Assembly: GCA_026398275.1 (NCBI GenBank)
Contig: JAPLTF010000056.1
Location: 1-33,684, forward strand
Direction: 5' to 3'
Length of the DNA: 33,684 nt
DNA from: Verrucomicrobiota bacterium
GTDB taxonomy: Bacteria > Verrucomicrobiota > Verrucomicrobiia > Chthoniobacterales > Terrimicrobiaceae
Numbering within the stretch: the first letter of the stretch is position 1; each line of letters begins with the position of its first letter. Shown in pieces: positions 1 to 8,096 of this stretch. The translations under genes and the position numbers were made by a program. The notes beneath the pieces were generated by a model. That model was not told the origin of the DNA, did not search any database, and saw nothing but the letters and a program-made list of their open reading frames with translations.

Positions 1-82
1 GCCTTCCGCGCCCATCGGCACGTTTCGGATCTTCTGGGATATGCTCTTTGACGATGTTCCATTGCTCTTCTGTCAGGTCCAT
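1..82 (-). CDS. IS5-like transposase, N-terminus only (runs off the window)
   Basis: Reading leftward from the ATG at 82, the translation begins MDLTEEQWNIVKEHIPEDPK and continues to a basic, glycine-containing stretch at the window edge. This is the usual opening of IS5-family (DUF4096-type) transposases, in which a MDLT-x-EQW motif precedes a P-x-R-x-DGRGR-like segment. Only 27 residues lie in the window, so the DDE catalytic domain is not visible and intactness cannot be judged. There is no purine-rich ribosome site; instead a perfect hairpin sits directly upstream of the start codon. It lies downstream of, and on the same strand as, the RHS toxin locus, a common place for insertion sequences. 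It could be a related DUF4096 family rather than IS5 itself. Confidence 0.7.
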   Translation of the reverse strand, partial: MDLTEEQWNIVKEHIPEDPKRADGRGR

Positions 83-83
83 C

Positions 84-101
84 TGTGTATGAATATACAC
101 A
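84..101. promoter_or_regulatory. Hairpin abutting the transposase start codon
   Basis: TGTGTAT and ATACACA form a perfect 7-bp inverted repeat around a 4-nt centre (GAAT). The nearer arm ends one base before the transposase ATG (82-80, leftward). In the mRNA the stem would cover the place where a ribosome binds. Known insertion sequences use such structures to limit translation, so a role in translational control or as an operator is a reasonable inference. It may also simply be part of the element's end sequence. Confidence 0.45.
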
Positions 102-124
102 TCAGGCTGTTGTACAAGGAGTAT

Positions 125-391
125 TTATGAGATGGCTTCTAGTATTTTTGTGATTGTCTCAGTGTTAAGTTCGCTGTCTGCCAGTGCTCCTCGAATTTGT
201 AACTTTATATGGCCATTACAGGGATAGTGAACGTCTATCCATCCCCGTGAGACGTGAGACAATGGAGACTTAACCGATAGCGACACACTGCCTTCCGTGT
301 GGAATATGTGCGCCAGCGTAATGCCAGCAACTACAAAGCTCAGATTGTGTAATTCTGGATCAGAAAAGCTCATTTCGGAATATAACCCCAT
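125..391 (-). CDS. 88-residue hypothetical protein, possible second immunity gene
   Basis: I do not recognise a family. The product is a compact mixed alpha/beta-looking soluble protein with no signal peptide or membrane helix; it contains the segments SFVVAGITLAHIF and GWIDVHYPCNG. An in-frame stop lies 24 nt upstream of the ATG at 391, so the start is 391 or the internal ATG at residue 7. It lies 47 nt after the 52-residue gene that follows rhs, on the same strand, in sequence visibly richer in A and T than the rest of the window. Small orphan genes directly after an RHS C-terminal toxin region are often immunity genes or leftover immunity genes, which is the basis for the suggestion. Its stop codon lies within about 45 nt of the transposase start, so its 3' end could have been redefined by the insertion. 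Confidence 0.5.
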   Translation of the reverse strand: MGLYSEMSFSDPELHNLSFVVAGITLAHIFHTEGSVSLSVKSPLSHVSRGWIDVHYPCNGHIKLQIRGALADSELNTETITKILEAIS

Positions 392-438
392 TGTTGCATT
401 ATGACAGAAGCTTCATCTTCCAATTCGGGTCCCAACAC

Positions 439-597
439 TCATCTGGATAAAAAGGCATATGCACATGCCGCCATACAGCCGATTGGCCCCACAAAACTCA
501 GCCAGAACGAAACTTGGCTGGGGCACTGCGACCTTCCACGCAGGTATTCAATCAAAACCCACCATGCTATCCCGCATAGAATTAGAAGCCAAAACAT
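439..597 (-). CDS. 52-residue two-helix membrane protein, candidate RHS immunity protein
   Basis: A short gene starts with ATG only 2 nt after the TAG stop of rhs (600-602) and ends with TGA at 441-439. The product begins MFWLLILCGIAWWVLIEYLR, a clear membrane helix at residues 2-19. A short polar loop (RGRSQCPSQ) follows, then a second hydrophobic stretch at about 29-50, and the protein ends LSR. The near-zero spacing implies translational coupling to rhs. Polymorphic RHS toxins are normally followed at once by a small immunity gene, and membrane immunity proteins are known for toxins that act at or cross the inner membrane. The position and the membrane-like tail of the RHS toxin region fit that role. 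No family was recognised, so the function is inferred from position and topology alone. Confidence 0.55.
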   Translation of the reverse strand: MFWLLILCGIAWWVLIEYLRGRSQCPSQVSFWLSFVGPIGCMAACAYAFLSR

Positions 598-599
598 AA

Positions 600-3500
600 C
601 TAGTGTTGATCAAAGGTTGAATAGATTCCGTATCCGGCCGTTGCTCCTACCGCGCCAGCACCAAGCCAATATACTCCCCGCTGGACAGGATGCAGCGCAG
701 GGTCAAAGATGACTCCACTTGCACCTATATTTCGAGGCCGAATATCGTTCATTGGGGTGCCCAGTCGCTTGCTCCCCTGAAGCCAAGTGTTCCAGAAATT
801 TCCAGGTGTATACGCTCCGGCATCCCGTGTTATCAGTTTGCCATTTTGATAGAGAGCATTCGGGGCCATATCTCCCAACTTCGACAATCCTGCTGCCTGG
901 GCATCCAACGAACCCCTTGCCCACCACTGAGCGATATTGTTAGCCTCTGGATTAACCTGTTTAATCCAGTAATTTCCAACTTGCCGCACCTGAACCCCGC
1001 CTGGAAGATTCCTCCAAGCACTTCCAGTTGCGGTGACTGGGCAGCTCGACGAAAGTTGACTGAGAGGATTGGATTTTCTCGCGGCAAGCAATTCCCCCAA
1101 TTCTGGCGCAGCTTCGGCAATCGGAAGCGTTGCAGCAAAAAGAACAATTTCGGATTGCCATTGAAGCGATTTCAACAAATCAGCTCCTGCTCTGGCATTC
1201 CCATACTCGGAATAGTTTACCTCCGACCGGTATCGCTCCTGGGCTGCCAATAGCGCTCCGGGATCCGTTGTCGTATCAATAACGCGAGCATATTCGATCT
1301 CTGCTTTTTTCCTCGACATCGCATCTTGCAATCCGAACGGGTCAACAAGACTCAGCGGATTGTTTGAAACAAAGCCCTGAAGATTCATCCCGCCCGCCTC
1401 GCCCAGAGGGTCGTTGTTGAGCCATCGCCCAAGCGAGGGACTGAAATACCTGAACCCATAGTAAGCCAATCCCGTCTCCCAATCCACATACTTGGTGGAC
1501 CAGCGGATCGGGTTGGCGTCCCCGAACTTCCCGCTGACGCGCAGAGTTTCGCCGAAGGGGCCGTATTCGTAGCTGGCGGCGAGACTGGCGTCGGCCATGT
1601 CGTAAAGGGCGCTGGTGTTGCCTTGGGCATCTGCCACGACAGCGAGGGTCTTATTTTCGGGGGATTGGTGGATGAAGACGAGGCCGCCGATTCCTCCGGC
1701 GGCGGTGCCTCCGGAAAGGTCGCTGCCCCAAGCGTAGCTGCGCAGGAGCGGGCCGCCTTCGTCGCCGATCTCGGCGGCGAGGTTCCAGCCGTCGTAGAGG
1801 AACAGCAGGCCGTAGTTCTTCACCCAGCGGAGCGTGTTCCATGTGGAAAGCGTTTTGCGGATGCGGCGTCCGGCGAAGTCGTAGGCGTAGGTCAGTTGCT
1901 GGTTTGGCGCTCCGGCGGAAACGGCGGCGGCGCTGGCCGTTTGGGAGACGAGTCGGTTCTCTCCGTCCCAAACGTTATCCCACCGACCGTCTGCGGTCAT
2001 GTTGCCGTCGTCATCGTAGGCGAATGCCTCGGAAGCCTGCGGAACGAACCGGTGTCCAGCAAGGTCCACGGTATCGGTGTCGCGCGTGGCGGTGACGGTC
2101 GTTGGCTGCCAGACGGGAGCGGCGGAATTGTCCACGGCGAGTTCGGCGCGGAAGTAGGAACCGAGGCGCTCGGCGGGCTGGCTGTTGACGGTGACTGTGG
2201 CGTCGGAGGCGGCTTCACCCAGGACATCGAAGTAACCGGGAACGGTGCGGGAGGAGTATTGGTTGAGGCTGTTCGGCGAATAGATCGAGGTGCGGCTGTT
2301 GGTCGTGCCGGTGAGTCGATTGCCGATGGCGTCGAATGCGTAGCCGAATGATTGTCCGGGGAACACGGCATCTGCGGAGGTCTTGCGCGCGCCGCTGGTG
2401 ACTTCTGCTCGGTCGTTGTAGCCGATGTCCCAGCGCGAGCTGTCGGCGAGGGTGACCGTGTCTCGGAGTCCGGCCGTGTTGTAATGGTAGTCGAACGAAC
2501 TGGTCGGCCCGGTGGCAGGCACGCTGGAAACCACATCGATCCGATCAAGCGCGTCGAAGGTTTTCGTGGTGGTCAGCACCGTGCTGGTGCCGCGCTTGAG
2601 TGTGAGGGTGTTTACCAGCCTGGAATTCGGATGGTAAACGTAGGTCCCCATGTCGATCCCCTGCGTGACGGTTTCAAGGCGGGATAGCGCATCGTAACCC
2701 CAACCGGTCGAGGCGAGAGGAGCATTGCTGCGGGAAAAAGTGAACGCATTTTTGCGTTGGAGCGTGTCGTAGCCGGTGTCGGTGGACAACCCGCCAAGAA
2801 TGCCGCCGGTGATGGTTTCGCCGTCCGGTTGACCGGCATCGGTGAACGCGGGGACGCGGGTTCCGGCGGCATCGGTGATCTGGCGCGGGCGGTTGCGCTG
2901 GTCGTAGAGGATGCCGACGTCGGGAGTGGCGTCGGAGTAGTCGATGGTGCTCAGGCGTCCGGCGTCGTCGTAGCCAAAATCGGTGAGAATGCCGCGCGCC
3001 CACAGGCGCGTGTCCAAGCGACCGGCGAGAGTGTGGGTGTAGATCGTCGGCTTCTGAGTTGCGTCTTTTTTGCGTTCGAGACGTCCGGTCACCGGATCAT
3101 AGACCCATGTGGTGGTGCCGGTGGCGGTGGTCATTGTCGTCATCCGCCCCTGCGGGTCGTAGGTGAAGCTGGTCGGATAAGAAGCGGTGCCGCCGACGGT
3201 CAAGATTTCGCCTGTAGGCTTGAAGGTGCGGGTGAGGGTGCGCGTGCCGGGGAGCGCTTCGCTGTTGCGGTATCCAAGATCATCGTATCCGTATGTGACG
3301 GTCTGGTCGCCTTGGGTGATGGTGTGGACGCGGTCGTTGTCGTAATATCCATACGTGGTGACCGTGTTCACGCGTCCGTCGGTGATTTTCCACAACCGGC
3401 CACGGGGGTCGTATTCGTAGCTGAGCGAACGGGAAGTATTGCCCCCACCCGAATGGACTTCACTGGCAGGGCGTCCATCTGTGGTGACTCGGGTGAGGGT

Positions 3501-6356
3501 CGAGTCGTCTGGGAGCGTCGTGGTATCGGTGCGGGTGGTGCCGACGAGCGTGGTCGCGGTGGTGGCGGAAAGGCCGTAGTTGGTCTGGCTGATGGTGCGG
3601 CTGCGGACGAACCGGTCGGTGACGGAGGTGGTGATTGGGCCGTTTTCGGAGGCTTCGCTGGTTGTGACACGAAGGGCGGCGGTGGTTCCACTGCCTGTGA
3701 CGGAAGTCACGGTGGTCGTTGCCGGATCTCCGGCGTTGATCTGGCCGTCGCGGTCGAGGTCGATGGCGGTGGTTTCGAGTTCCCCCCGGTCGTTGTAACC
3801 GAAGAGCGTCACGACGCCATCGGCATCGGTGCTGGAAGCAAGTTGGCCTTTGGCATTGTGGCCCTTTACCACGGCTCCGCGTCCGGACGCCTCGATGCGG
3901 CTCGTGCGTCCGGCCATGTCGGTGAAGGTTTTTGTAAACTCGGTCGTCGCGCCGTTTTCGCCGACCAAGGTTTCCTTGGTGATCTGGGCTCCGCTTTGTT
4001 CCTCGTAGGAAAAGGTGCGCGGATGCGCTGCGGTGCCGGAGAGGGACAGGATCTGGCCATCTGCGGCGGTCGTGGTAATGCGGGTGAAGTTGCCGGGCAG
4101 GGTCTCGGTGCGCTGGAGTCCGCCTCCTGTGACGTTGGTCTCCGTGACTCCCGTGGTGCCGAGCAACCCGTAGGTGGCGGTCTGGCGTCCGGCGAGGTTG
4201 TAGTCCGCTCCACCGGTGGTGATCTCCACGCTGTCGGTGCCGGTGCGGGTCGAGCGCAGAAGATGGCCGAGGGGATCGTAGGAATAGCCGAGCGTGATGC
4301 CTGCGCGGAACTCCGAATTGACGTTGCCGAAATCGTCGTGGCCGAAGACGGTGGTCACTCCATCGCGGTCGGTGGATTGGTCCAGCCCGCAGCAGCCGTA
4401 GGTAAAGAGTTCGCTGGTGCTATCAAGGTAATCGATGTGTTCGGCGCGACCGAAGGCATCGGTCTCCGTGGTCAGGGCCTGCGAAACCAACTCGCCGCTC
4501 GTGATGTCGGTGAGGGTGGCGAGGTTTTGATGGGCCATGGAATCGGTTTCCACCACGGAACGGGTTCCGTCGGTGACTGCTCCCGACACGGCCTTGCCAG
4601 TTTCCACGGTCGTGCGCAGGCCTCCACCGGAGAGGGTGGTGTAGGCCGTTTTCTGGATCGTGCCGTCTGGCCGGGAAATGATTTCGCCATTGGTGTCGTA
4701 TTCGGTGCTGGTGACCAAGTTGGTTGTTGCGCCAAGGGCGGCTCCGGGAACCGTGCACACCTCGACACGCTCGGTGGTTTTTCCCCCCGTGGTGGTGACG
4801 ATGACGTAACGCCTGGCCACTTCCTGGCCGCGCAGGGTTTCCCATTCGGTGCGGTTGTCCCCGTCGTAGGTCGTGTTATTTACCCGGCAGTCGGATTCGG
4901 CGGCGGTTGGGGGCGTGTTGAGATAGCAACTGACCGTCTTGGTGATCCGGCCCGTGGTGTCGTAGGAAAACTTCTGCCAATACCCCACCTCGTTGCTCGT
5001 AAAGGTCAGTCGCTTGTAGGCGGGGAGGGCGGAATTGGTTTCGTATTCCCATGTCTCGGTGAGGGCCTGCCCGTCAGGATCAAGCACTCTGCTCGTGAGG
5101 CGTTCCCCCCAGGCATAGGTGGTGAAAACTTCACGGTCCTTGGATACAAGGGTGTTGGCCGCATCGCGGATCTCGCGGATCACGGTGCGTGTCGGTCCGG
5201 AAACCGTCTGGTTCAGGGTGACCTTGCGAGCCCCGGAATCTGCCGTGAGCGTCCATTGGCCGGTCGAGGAGTTGTATGAGTAGAGCGTATCCTTTGTGCC
5301 GCCCTCGATGGTTTCGGTGACGGTCAGGGTTTGGACTGTTCCGGCAGTTGATGGGGTGAACGTGAATGTCTTGAACAAATCGACGCCTGGGAAAAATCCG
5401 CCGGAGAGCGTGCCGGCCCCATGATAAAGTTTGACCTCGGTGCGTTGGAGTATCCCACCGCTGCGCACTTCGGCCAGATCGGCCATCCATTGAGGTGCGA
5501 CGAACTGCCGGTGCTGGTCGGTGTCTGCCCCGATGATTTGAACTGCGGACGACAACCCGCCGACCAACTGGAATGCCGGCGCGGCGGCGGTTGTGGCGGT
5601 GAGTGTATCCGACTTGACCTTCAGGCTCAGCGGTGTGTCCCGTGGGCCGGCTCGACCGAGCAGCACTTCAAAGTCTACGCTGTTCAGGCCGGCCAAAAGC
5701 TTGGGCGTGCAGTTGCGGCAGGAAGGGCACTGCCTTTCCCGGCAGATGTAAAGCGTGCCGAAATCGGCCGTGGAACTCGTGGCGGGAGCAGGAATGGAGC
5801 CCACCAGCCGTCCGTCGATGTAGACCCCTACTTCAGCGCCAGCGGGCAAATAACCTGTCTTCGAAGCAGTGAGTGTCTGCTCGGCAGCTGGGTAGGATCC
5901 TAAAGTGTTTCCCACTTGTTGCCGCTCGCCACCGAATTGGAATTCCACGCGGGAACTCGCACCAGGACACTCATCAATAATCTTGACCGTTGCAGTAGTC
6001 GTGCTGAGTGGACCAACATATGAAAGGCCGGCATCACTTAAAGCTAAACCGGCATATGTCAACCAACGATCGGCACCGGGATCATACCAATACCAACACA
6101 TGAACCAATTACCATAAAGAGTGCCTACCATGACAGGTGCACCGTTTGCAAATCCGTATATAGGCGAAAGATTGGTGAACTGAGGAGCACTCGACGGCTG
6201 CAAGTTCACTTGACCATTAGGAGCATTAAACACCCCCCCCGCTTGAACTTGAGCAACGGTTACGCCAGCATAGCTGCACATTCCGAGGGCGAGAAAAACA
6301 AAGGCAGAAAATATTTCACGCCTGTAGCTACGAAGAAATGGGGAATACAGATTCAT
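600..6356 (-). CDS. Exported RHS/YD-repeat polymorphic toxin
   Basis: A 1,918-residue protein. Residues 1-36 look like a long Sec signal peptide with a hydrophobic core (FSAFVFLALGMC) and likely cleavage after TVAQ. The N-terminal region has a Cys cluster (C205, C210, C213, C216). Residues about 400-1,620 are YD/RHS repeats (G-x-x-x-x-x-YD-x-x-GR), expected to form the hollow shell that encloses the toxin. The hyperconserved core end lies at about 1,623-1,676 (YGFRYFSPSLGRW, closing with DPFGL). After it comes a 242-residue variable C-terminus (nt 1,328-600), visibly less GC-rich. Its last part carries WIKQV (K1799), DIRPRN (D1871, N1876) and IFDPAL (D1885), resembling the kinase Lys, catalytic loop and metal-binding Asp, followed by a Gly-rich hydrophobic helix at about 1,893-1,914. 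The RHS identity is firm. The toxin activity is inferred. Confidence 0.93.
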   Translation of the reverse strand: MNLYSPFLRSYRREIFSAFVFLALGMCSYAGVTVAQVQAGGVFNAPNGQVNLQPSSAPQFTNLSPIYGFANGAPVMVGTLYGNWFMCWYWYDPGADRWLTYAGLALSDAGLSYVGPLSTTTATVKIIDECPGASSRVEFQFGGERQQVGNTLGSYPAAEQTLTASKTGYLPAGAEVGVYIDGRLVGSIPAPATSSTADFGTLYICRERQCPSCRNCTPKLLAGLNSVDFEVLLGRAGPRDTPLSLKVKSDTLTATTAAAPAFQLVGGLSSAVQIIGADTDQHRQFVAPQWMADLAEVRSGGILQRTEVKLYHGAGTLSGGFFPGVDLFKTFTFTPSTAGTVQTLTVTETIEGGTKDTLYSYNSSTGQWTLTADSGARKVTLNQTVSGPTRTVIREIRDAANTLVSKDREVFTTYAWGERLTSRVLDPDGQALTETWEYETNSALPAYKRLTFTSNEVGYWQKFSYDTTGRITKTVSCYLNTPPTAAESDCRVNNTTYDGDNRTEWETLRGQEVARRYVIVTTTGGKTTERVEVCTVPGAALGATTNLVTSTEYDTNGEIISRPDGTIQKTAYTTLSGGGLRTTVETGKAVSGAVTDGTRSVVETDSMAHQNLATLTDITSGELVSQALTTETDAFGRAEHIDYLDSTSELFTYGCCGLDQSTDRDGVTTVFGHDDFGNVNSEFRAGITLGYSYDPLGHLLRSTRTGTDSVEITTGGADYNLAGRQTATYGLLGTTGVTETNVTGGGLQRTETLPGNFTRITTTAADGQILSLSGTAAHPRTFSYEEQSGAQITKETLVGENGATTEFTKTFTDMAGRTSRIEASGRGAVVKGHNAKGQLASSTDADGVVTLFGYNDRGELETTAIDLDRDGQINAGDPATTTVTSVTGSGTTAALRVTTSEASENGPITTSVTDRFVRSRTISQTNYGLSATTATTLVGTTRTDTTTLPDDSTLTRVTTDGRPASEVHSGGGNTSRSLSYEYDPRGRLWKITDGRVNTVTTYGYYDNDRVHTITQGDQTVTYGYDDLGYRNSEALPGTRTLTRTFKPTGEILTVGGTASYPTSFTYDPQGRMTTMTTATGTTTWVYDPVTGRLERKKDATQKPTIYTHTLAGRLDTRLWARGILTDFGYDDAGRLSTIDYSDATPDVGILYDQRNRPRQITDAAGTRVPAFTDAGQPDGETITGGILGGLSTDTGYDTLQRKNAFTFSRSNAPLASTGWGYDALSRLETVTQGIDMGTYVYHPNSRLVNTLTLKRGTSTVLTTTKTFDALDRIDVVSSVPATGPTSSFDYHYNTAGLRDTVTLADSSRWDIGYNDRAEVTSGARKTSADAVFPGQSFGYAFDAIGNRLTGTTNSRTSIYSPNSLNQYSSRTVPGYFDVLGEAASDATVTVNSQPAERLGSYFRAELAVDNSAAPVWQPTTVTATRDTDTVDLAGHRFVPQASEAFAYDDDGNMTADGRWDNVWDGENRLVSQTASAAAVSAGAPNQQLTYAYDFAGRRIRKTLSTWNTLRWVKNYGLLFLYDGWNLAAEIGDEGGPLLRSYAWGSDLSGGTAAGGIGGLVFIHQSPENKTLAVVADAQGNTSALYDMADASLAASYEYGPFGETLRVSGKFGDANPIRWSTKYVDWETGLAYYGFRYFSPSLGRWLNNDPLGEAGGMNLQGFVSNNPLSLVDPFGLQDAMSRKKAEIEYARVIDTTTDPGALLAAQERYRSEVNYSEYGNARAGADLLKSLQWQSEIVLFAATLPIAEAAPELGELLAARKSNPLSQLSSSCPVTATGSAWRNLPGGVQVRQVGNYWIKQVNPEANNIAQWWARGSLDAQAAGLSKLGDMAPNALYQNGKLITRDAGAYTPGNFWNTWLQGSKRLGTPMNDIRPRNIGASGVIFDPALHPVQRGVYWLGAGAVGATAGYGIYSTFDQH

Positions 6357-6385
6357 GCAGTTAAAATTCTCTCGCCTCTTTGCAG

Positions 6386-6904
6386 TTACAGGCTCGTGTA
6401 GACTATCAGCCCCAAGGGATTGTTTCCCGTGCGAGCTGTGTCAGAAGCTGCCGGATTCGTTCCAGACGCGATCTCAGTGAAAAAACCAAGTCCATCGTCG
6501 TCGGAATCGTTGGCACCCATTGGGTTGCTGCCCAGCTGCACCTCAAGCAGGTTTGACACGCCGTCCTGATCGAAATCATCTCCTTCTGGATCGGAGGTCG
6601 CGGCGGTCCAATAGCGAAGGCGGACAAAGAACTTGTCTCCCGTCGTGGTGAATCCCCACTCCTTGATCGTGTCGTTGCCGGGTTCCACAACCGGAACCCA
6701 CAACCAATTCACCAGATCATCGGAATGCTGGAGGAAATAGGTGTTGCCCGATCTTCCCCACCATTTGAACCGGTAAATCTGGTTGGTCCCGTCAAACTCC
6801 AAAACCGATCCCTCATTCGAATCCGTGGGCGTCTGGGCGGGCAGTTGAACAGGAAAAGATCCCAGCGCAATACCGATGCCAAGCAGGAGGAGCATTTTTT
6901 TCAT
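6386..6904 (-). CDS. Small exported protein with TSP3-like calcium repeats
   Basis: A 172-residue protein with a typical signal peptide (KK then LLLLGIGIALGSF, cleavage after LPAQ). The middle (about 40-100) is beta-rich and aromatic (YRFKWWGRSGNTYFLQHSDD), like the short exported beta domains common in Verrucomicrobia. The C-terminal part holds two acidic DxDxDG-type loops (DDFDQDGVSNLLE and NDSDDDGLGFFTE), the thrombospondin-type-3 calcium-binding pattern. Its ATG overlaps the stop of the upstream 261-residue gene by 4 nt, and rhs starts 29 nt after its stop, so the three genes are very likely one transcript. A role as a surface or secretion partner of the RHS protein is inferred from position only. 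Confidence 0.78.
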   Translation of the reverse strand: MKKMLLLLGIGIALGSFPVQLPAQTPTDSNEGSVLEFDGTNQIYRFKWWGRSGNTYFLQHSDDLVNWLWVPVVEPGNDTIKEWGFTTTGDKFFVRLRYWTAATSDPEGDDFDQDGVSNLLEVQLGSNPMGANDSDDDGLGFFTEIASGTNPAASDTARTGNNPLGLIVYTSL

Positions 6905-7686
6905 TTCGTGGCCCCTTCGTTGGTTTTGACGCTCCGGATTGGAAAATAGTTGATCACCGTATCCTGCGGGATCGGCGGGTGAGCTTTGGCCCAGGCTTCG
7001 TTCGCTCTCGCTTCTTCTTCACGTCTCCCATAATCCACCGCCATCTGCGCCCCGTGCTTGCGGTAGTATTCATGGAAATCATTCATGGCCCGCTTCGCTC
7101 CCTCCGATAATGGGCTTGCCGCCTGCCACTTCGGGCCGGCTTGTGAGAGTGACGGCAGGGTTGCAGGCGGGAGCGGCATCATTTCCGCCCTGCTCTTGGC
7201 CGCTGCATTCATTGCCCTGACCTCCGCCGTGGTGGTTTCCCACCCTGAAAGCATCACACTGTAATACGCGGCATCGGTTTCCAAATCCGAGAACGGGGCG
7301 AAGTGCAGGAAGTTGACATTGCTCCAGACAACATTTTCCTGTCCATCATCCCACCAGCGGATTTCAGAAAAAGCCCCGTCGTAAACCGTCACCCCAAGAA
7401 ATGGCGAATACTGGAACTTTGCCTCCCATCTTCGCAATTCTTCCTCCTCCGGCGCAGTCATCGGAACCGGCTTCACCGGAACGGGAGCGACAACCACCGG
7501 CTCAGGCTTCAAGCGCGGAGTCTCCACGCGGTTATAGGTGATCTTCCTGTCCCCAAAATCCACTTCCTGCGTGTCAAGGATTCGTGCGGATTTTACAGCT
7601 TCGGGCGTTTCCTGCGAGAAACCAAGAGTCGGCACGAGGACGGTTGCGCAGATTGCGACCAGAAGGATCCAAAGAATGCTGCGCAT
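6901..7686 (-). CDS. Exported protein of unknown function, first gene of the RHS operon
   Basis: A 261-residue protein with a signal peptide (ILWILLVAICATVLV, cleavage near FSQ). A proline/valine-rich linker follows at about 60-77, then a soluble region rich in Trp and Glu, ending in a charged helix (DYGRREEEARANEAW). No known domain was recognised. It is separated from the TSP3-like gene by a 4-nt overlap, and a good sigma-70-type promoter stands directly in front of its ATG. This makes it the promoter-proximal gene of the RHS operon. The order exported protein / calcium-repeat protein / RHS suggests a dedicated export or surface-display set, but that is inference. Confidence 0.75.
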   Translation of the reverse strand: MRSILWILLVAICATVLVPTLGFSQETPEAVKSARILDTQEVDFGDRKITYNRVETPRLKPEPVVVAPVPVKPVPMTAPEEEELRRWEAKFQYSPFLGVTVYDGAFSEIRWWDDGQENVVWSNVNFLHFAPFSDLETDAAYYSVMLSGWETTTAEVRAMNAAAKSRAEMMPLPPATLPSLSQAGPKWQAASPLSEGAKRAMNDFHEYYRKHGAQMAVDYGRREEEARANEAWAKAHPPIPQDTVINYFPIRSVKTNEGATK

Positions 7687-7695
7687 GATTAGAAT

Positions 7696-7724
7696 ATCTT
7701 ATCAAGACCTCGAAAATCGGTCAA
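7696..7724 (-). promoter_or_regulatory. Sigma-70-type promoter of the RHS operon, nearly leaderless
   Basis: Reading leftward, TTGACC (7724-7719), a 17-nt spacer and TAAGAT (7701-7696) match the -35/-10 consensus well. The -10 box ends only 9 nt before the ATG at 7686. Transcription would therefore start about 2-3 nt before the start codon, giving an almost leaderless mRNA. The neighbouring divergent XRE regulator could bind this region, although no clear operator repeat was found. Confidence 0.5.
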
Positions 7725-7794
7725 GGCTCATGGCGAAAAAATACGGCATATACTACCGCTCACAAACTGCCTTCATTCGTTCATCAATTGAGAC

Positions 7795-8019
7795 GTGCCC
7801 CGAAACTCCAGACCTCACGTGATTGTCGGTCGGAATATTAATCGATTGCGAATGGAGAAAGGGATGACGCAGGAGTTGCTTGCCGAGATGGCCAATGTGG
7901 ACATTCGTTCCCTGCAAAGAGTCGAAGCCGGGACATGGAATCTCACGGTGGATTATCTCGGTCGATTTCAATCCGCACTTCGCTGCAGGTGGAAAGATTT
8001 GATTAGTGGCCTAGACTAA
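7795..8019 (+). CDS. Small XRE-family helix-turn-helix regulator
   Basis: The product is at most 74 residues, essentially a single HTH_3 domain. The segment IVGRNINRLRMEKGMTQELL followed by AEMANVDIRSLQRVEAG shows the classic first helix, the turn helix (MTQELLAEMA) and the recognition helix (DIRSLQRVEAG). A stop codon (TGA 7789-7791) sits just before the GTG at 7795. The in-frame GTG at 7819 is an equally likely start, because the family usually begins a few residues before the first helix. It is divergent from the RHS operon with about 110 nt between them, so it may control that operon or itself. It has no visible ligand or oligomerisation domain. Confidence 0.72.
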   Translation: MPRNSRPHVIVGRNINRLRMEKGMTQELLAEMANVDIRSLQRVEAGTWNLTVDYLGRFQSALRCRWKDLISGLD

Positions 8020-8096
8020 AATCGCAAAGCGGACAAAGGCAACTGATCGTGGGCCGCGGATTCCACTATTTCGATAAAAACACCTTCTGGCAGATC

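Noticed and set aside
401-712. 103-codon rightward open frame across the rhs 3' end
   Set aside because: It covers the leftward two-helix gene and the rhs end in antisense, and its composition is unordered without any motif.
2757-5279. 840-codon rightward open frame
   Set aside because: It is the exact antisense of the RHS repeat region, and its product is Gly/Val/Ala-rich without domains. The leftward RHS reading has signal peptide, YD repeats and the hyperconserved core.
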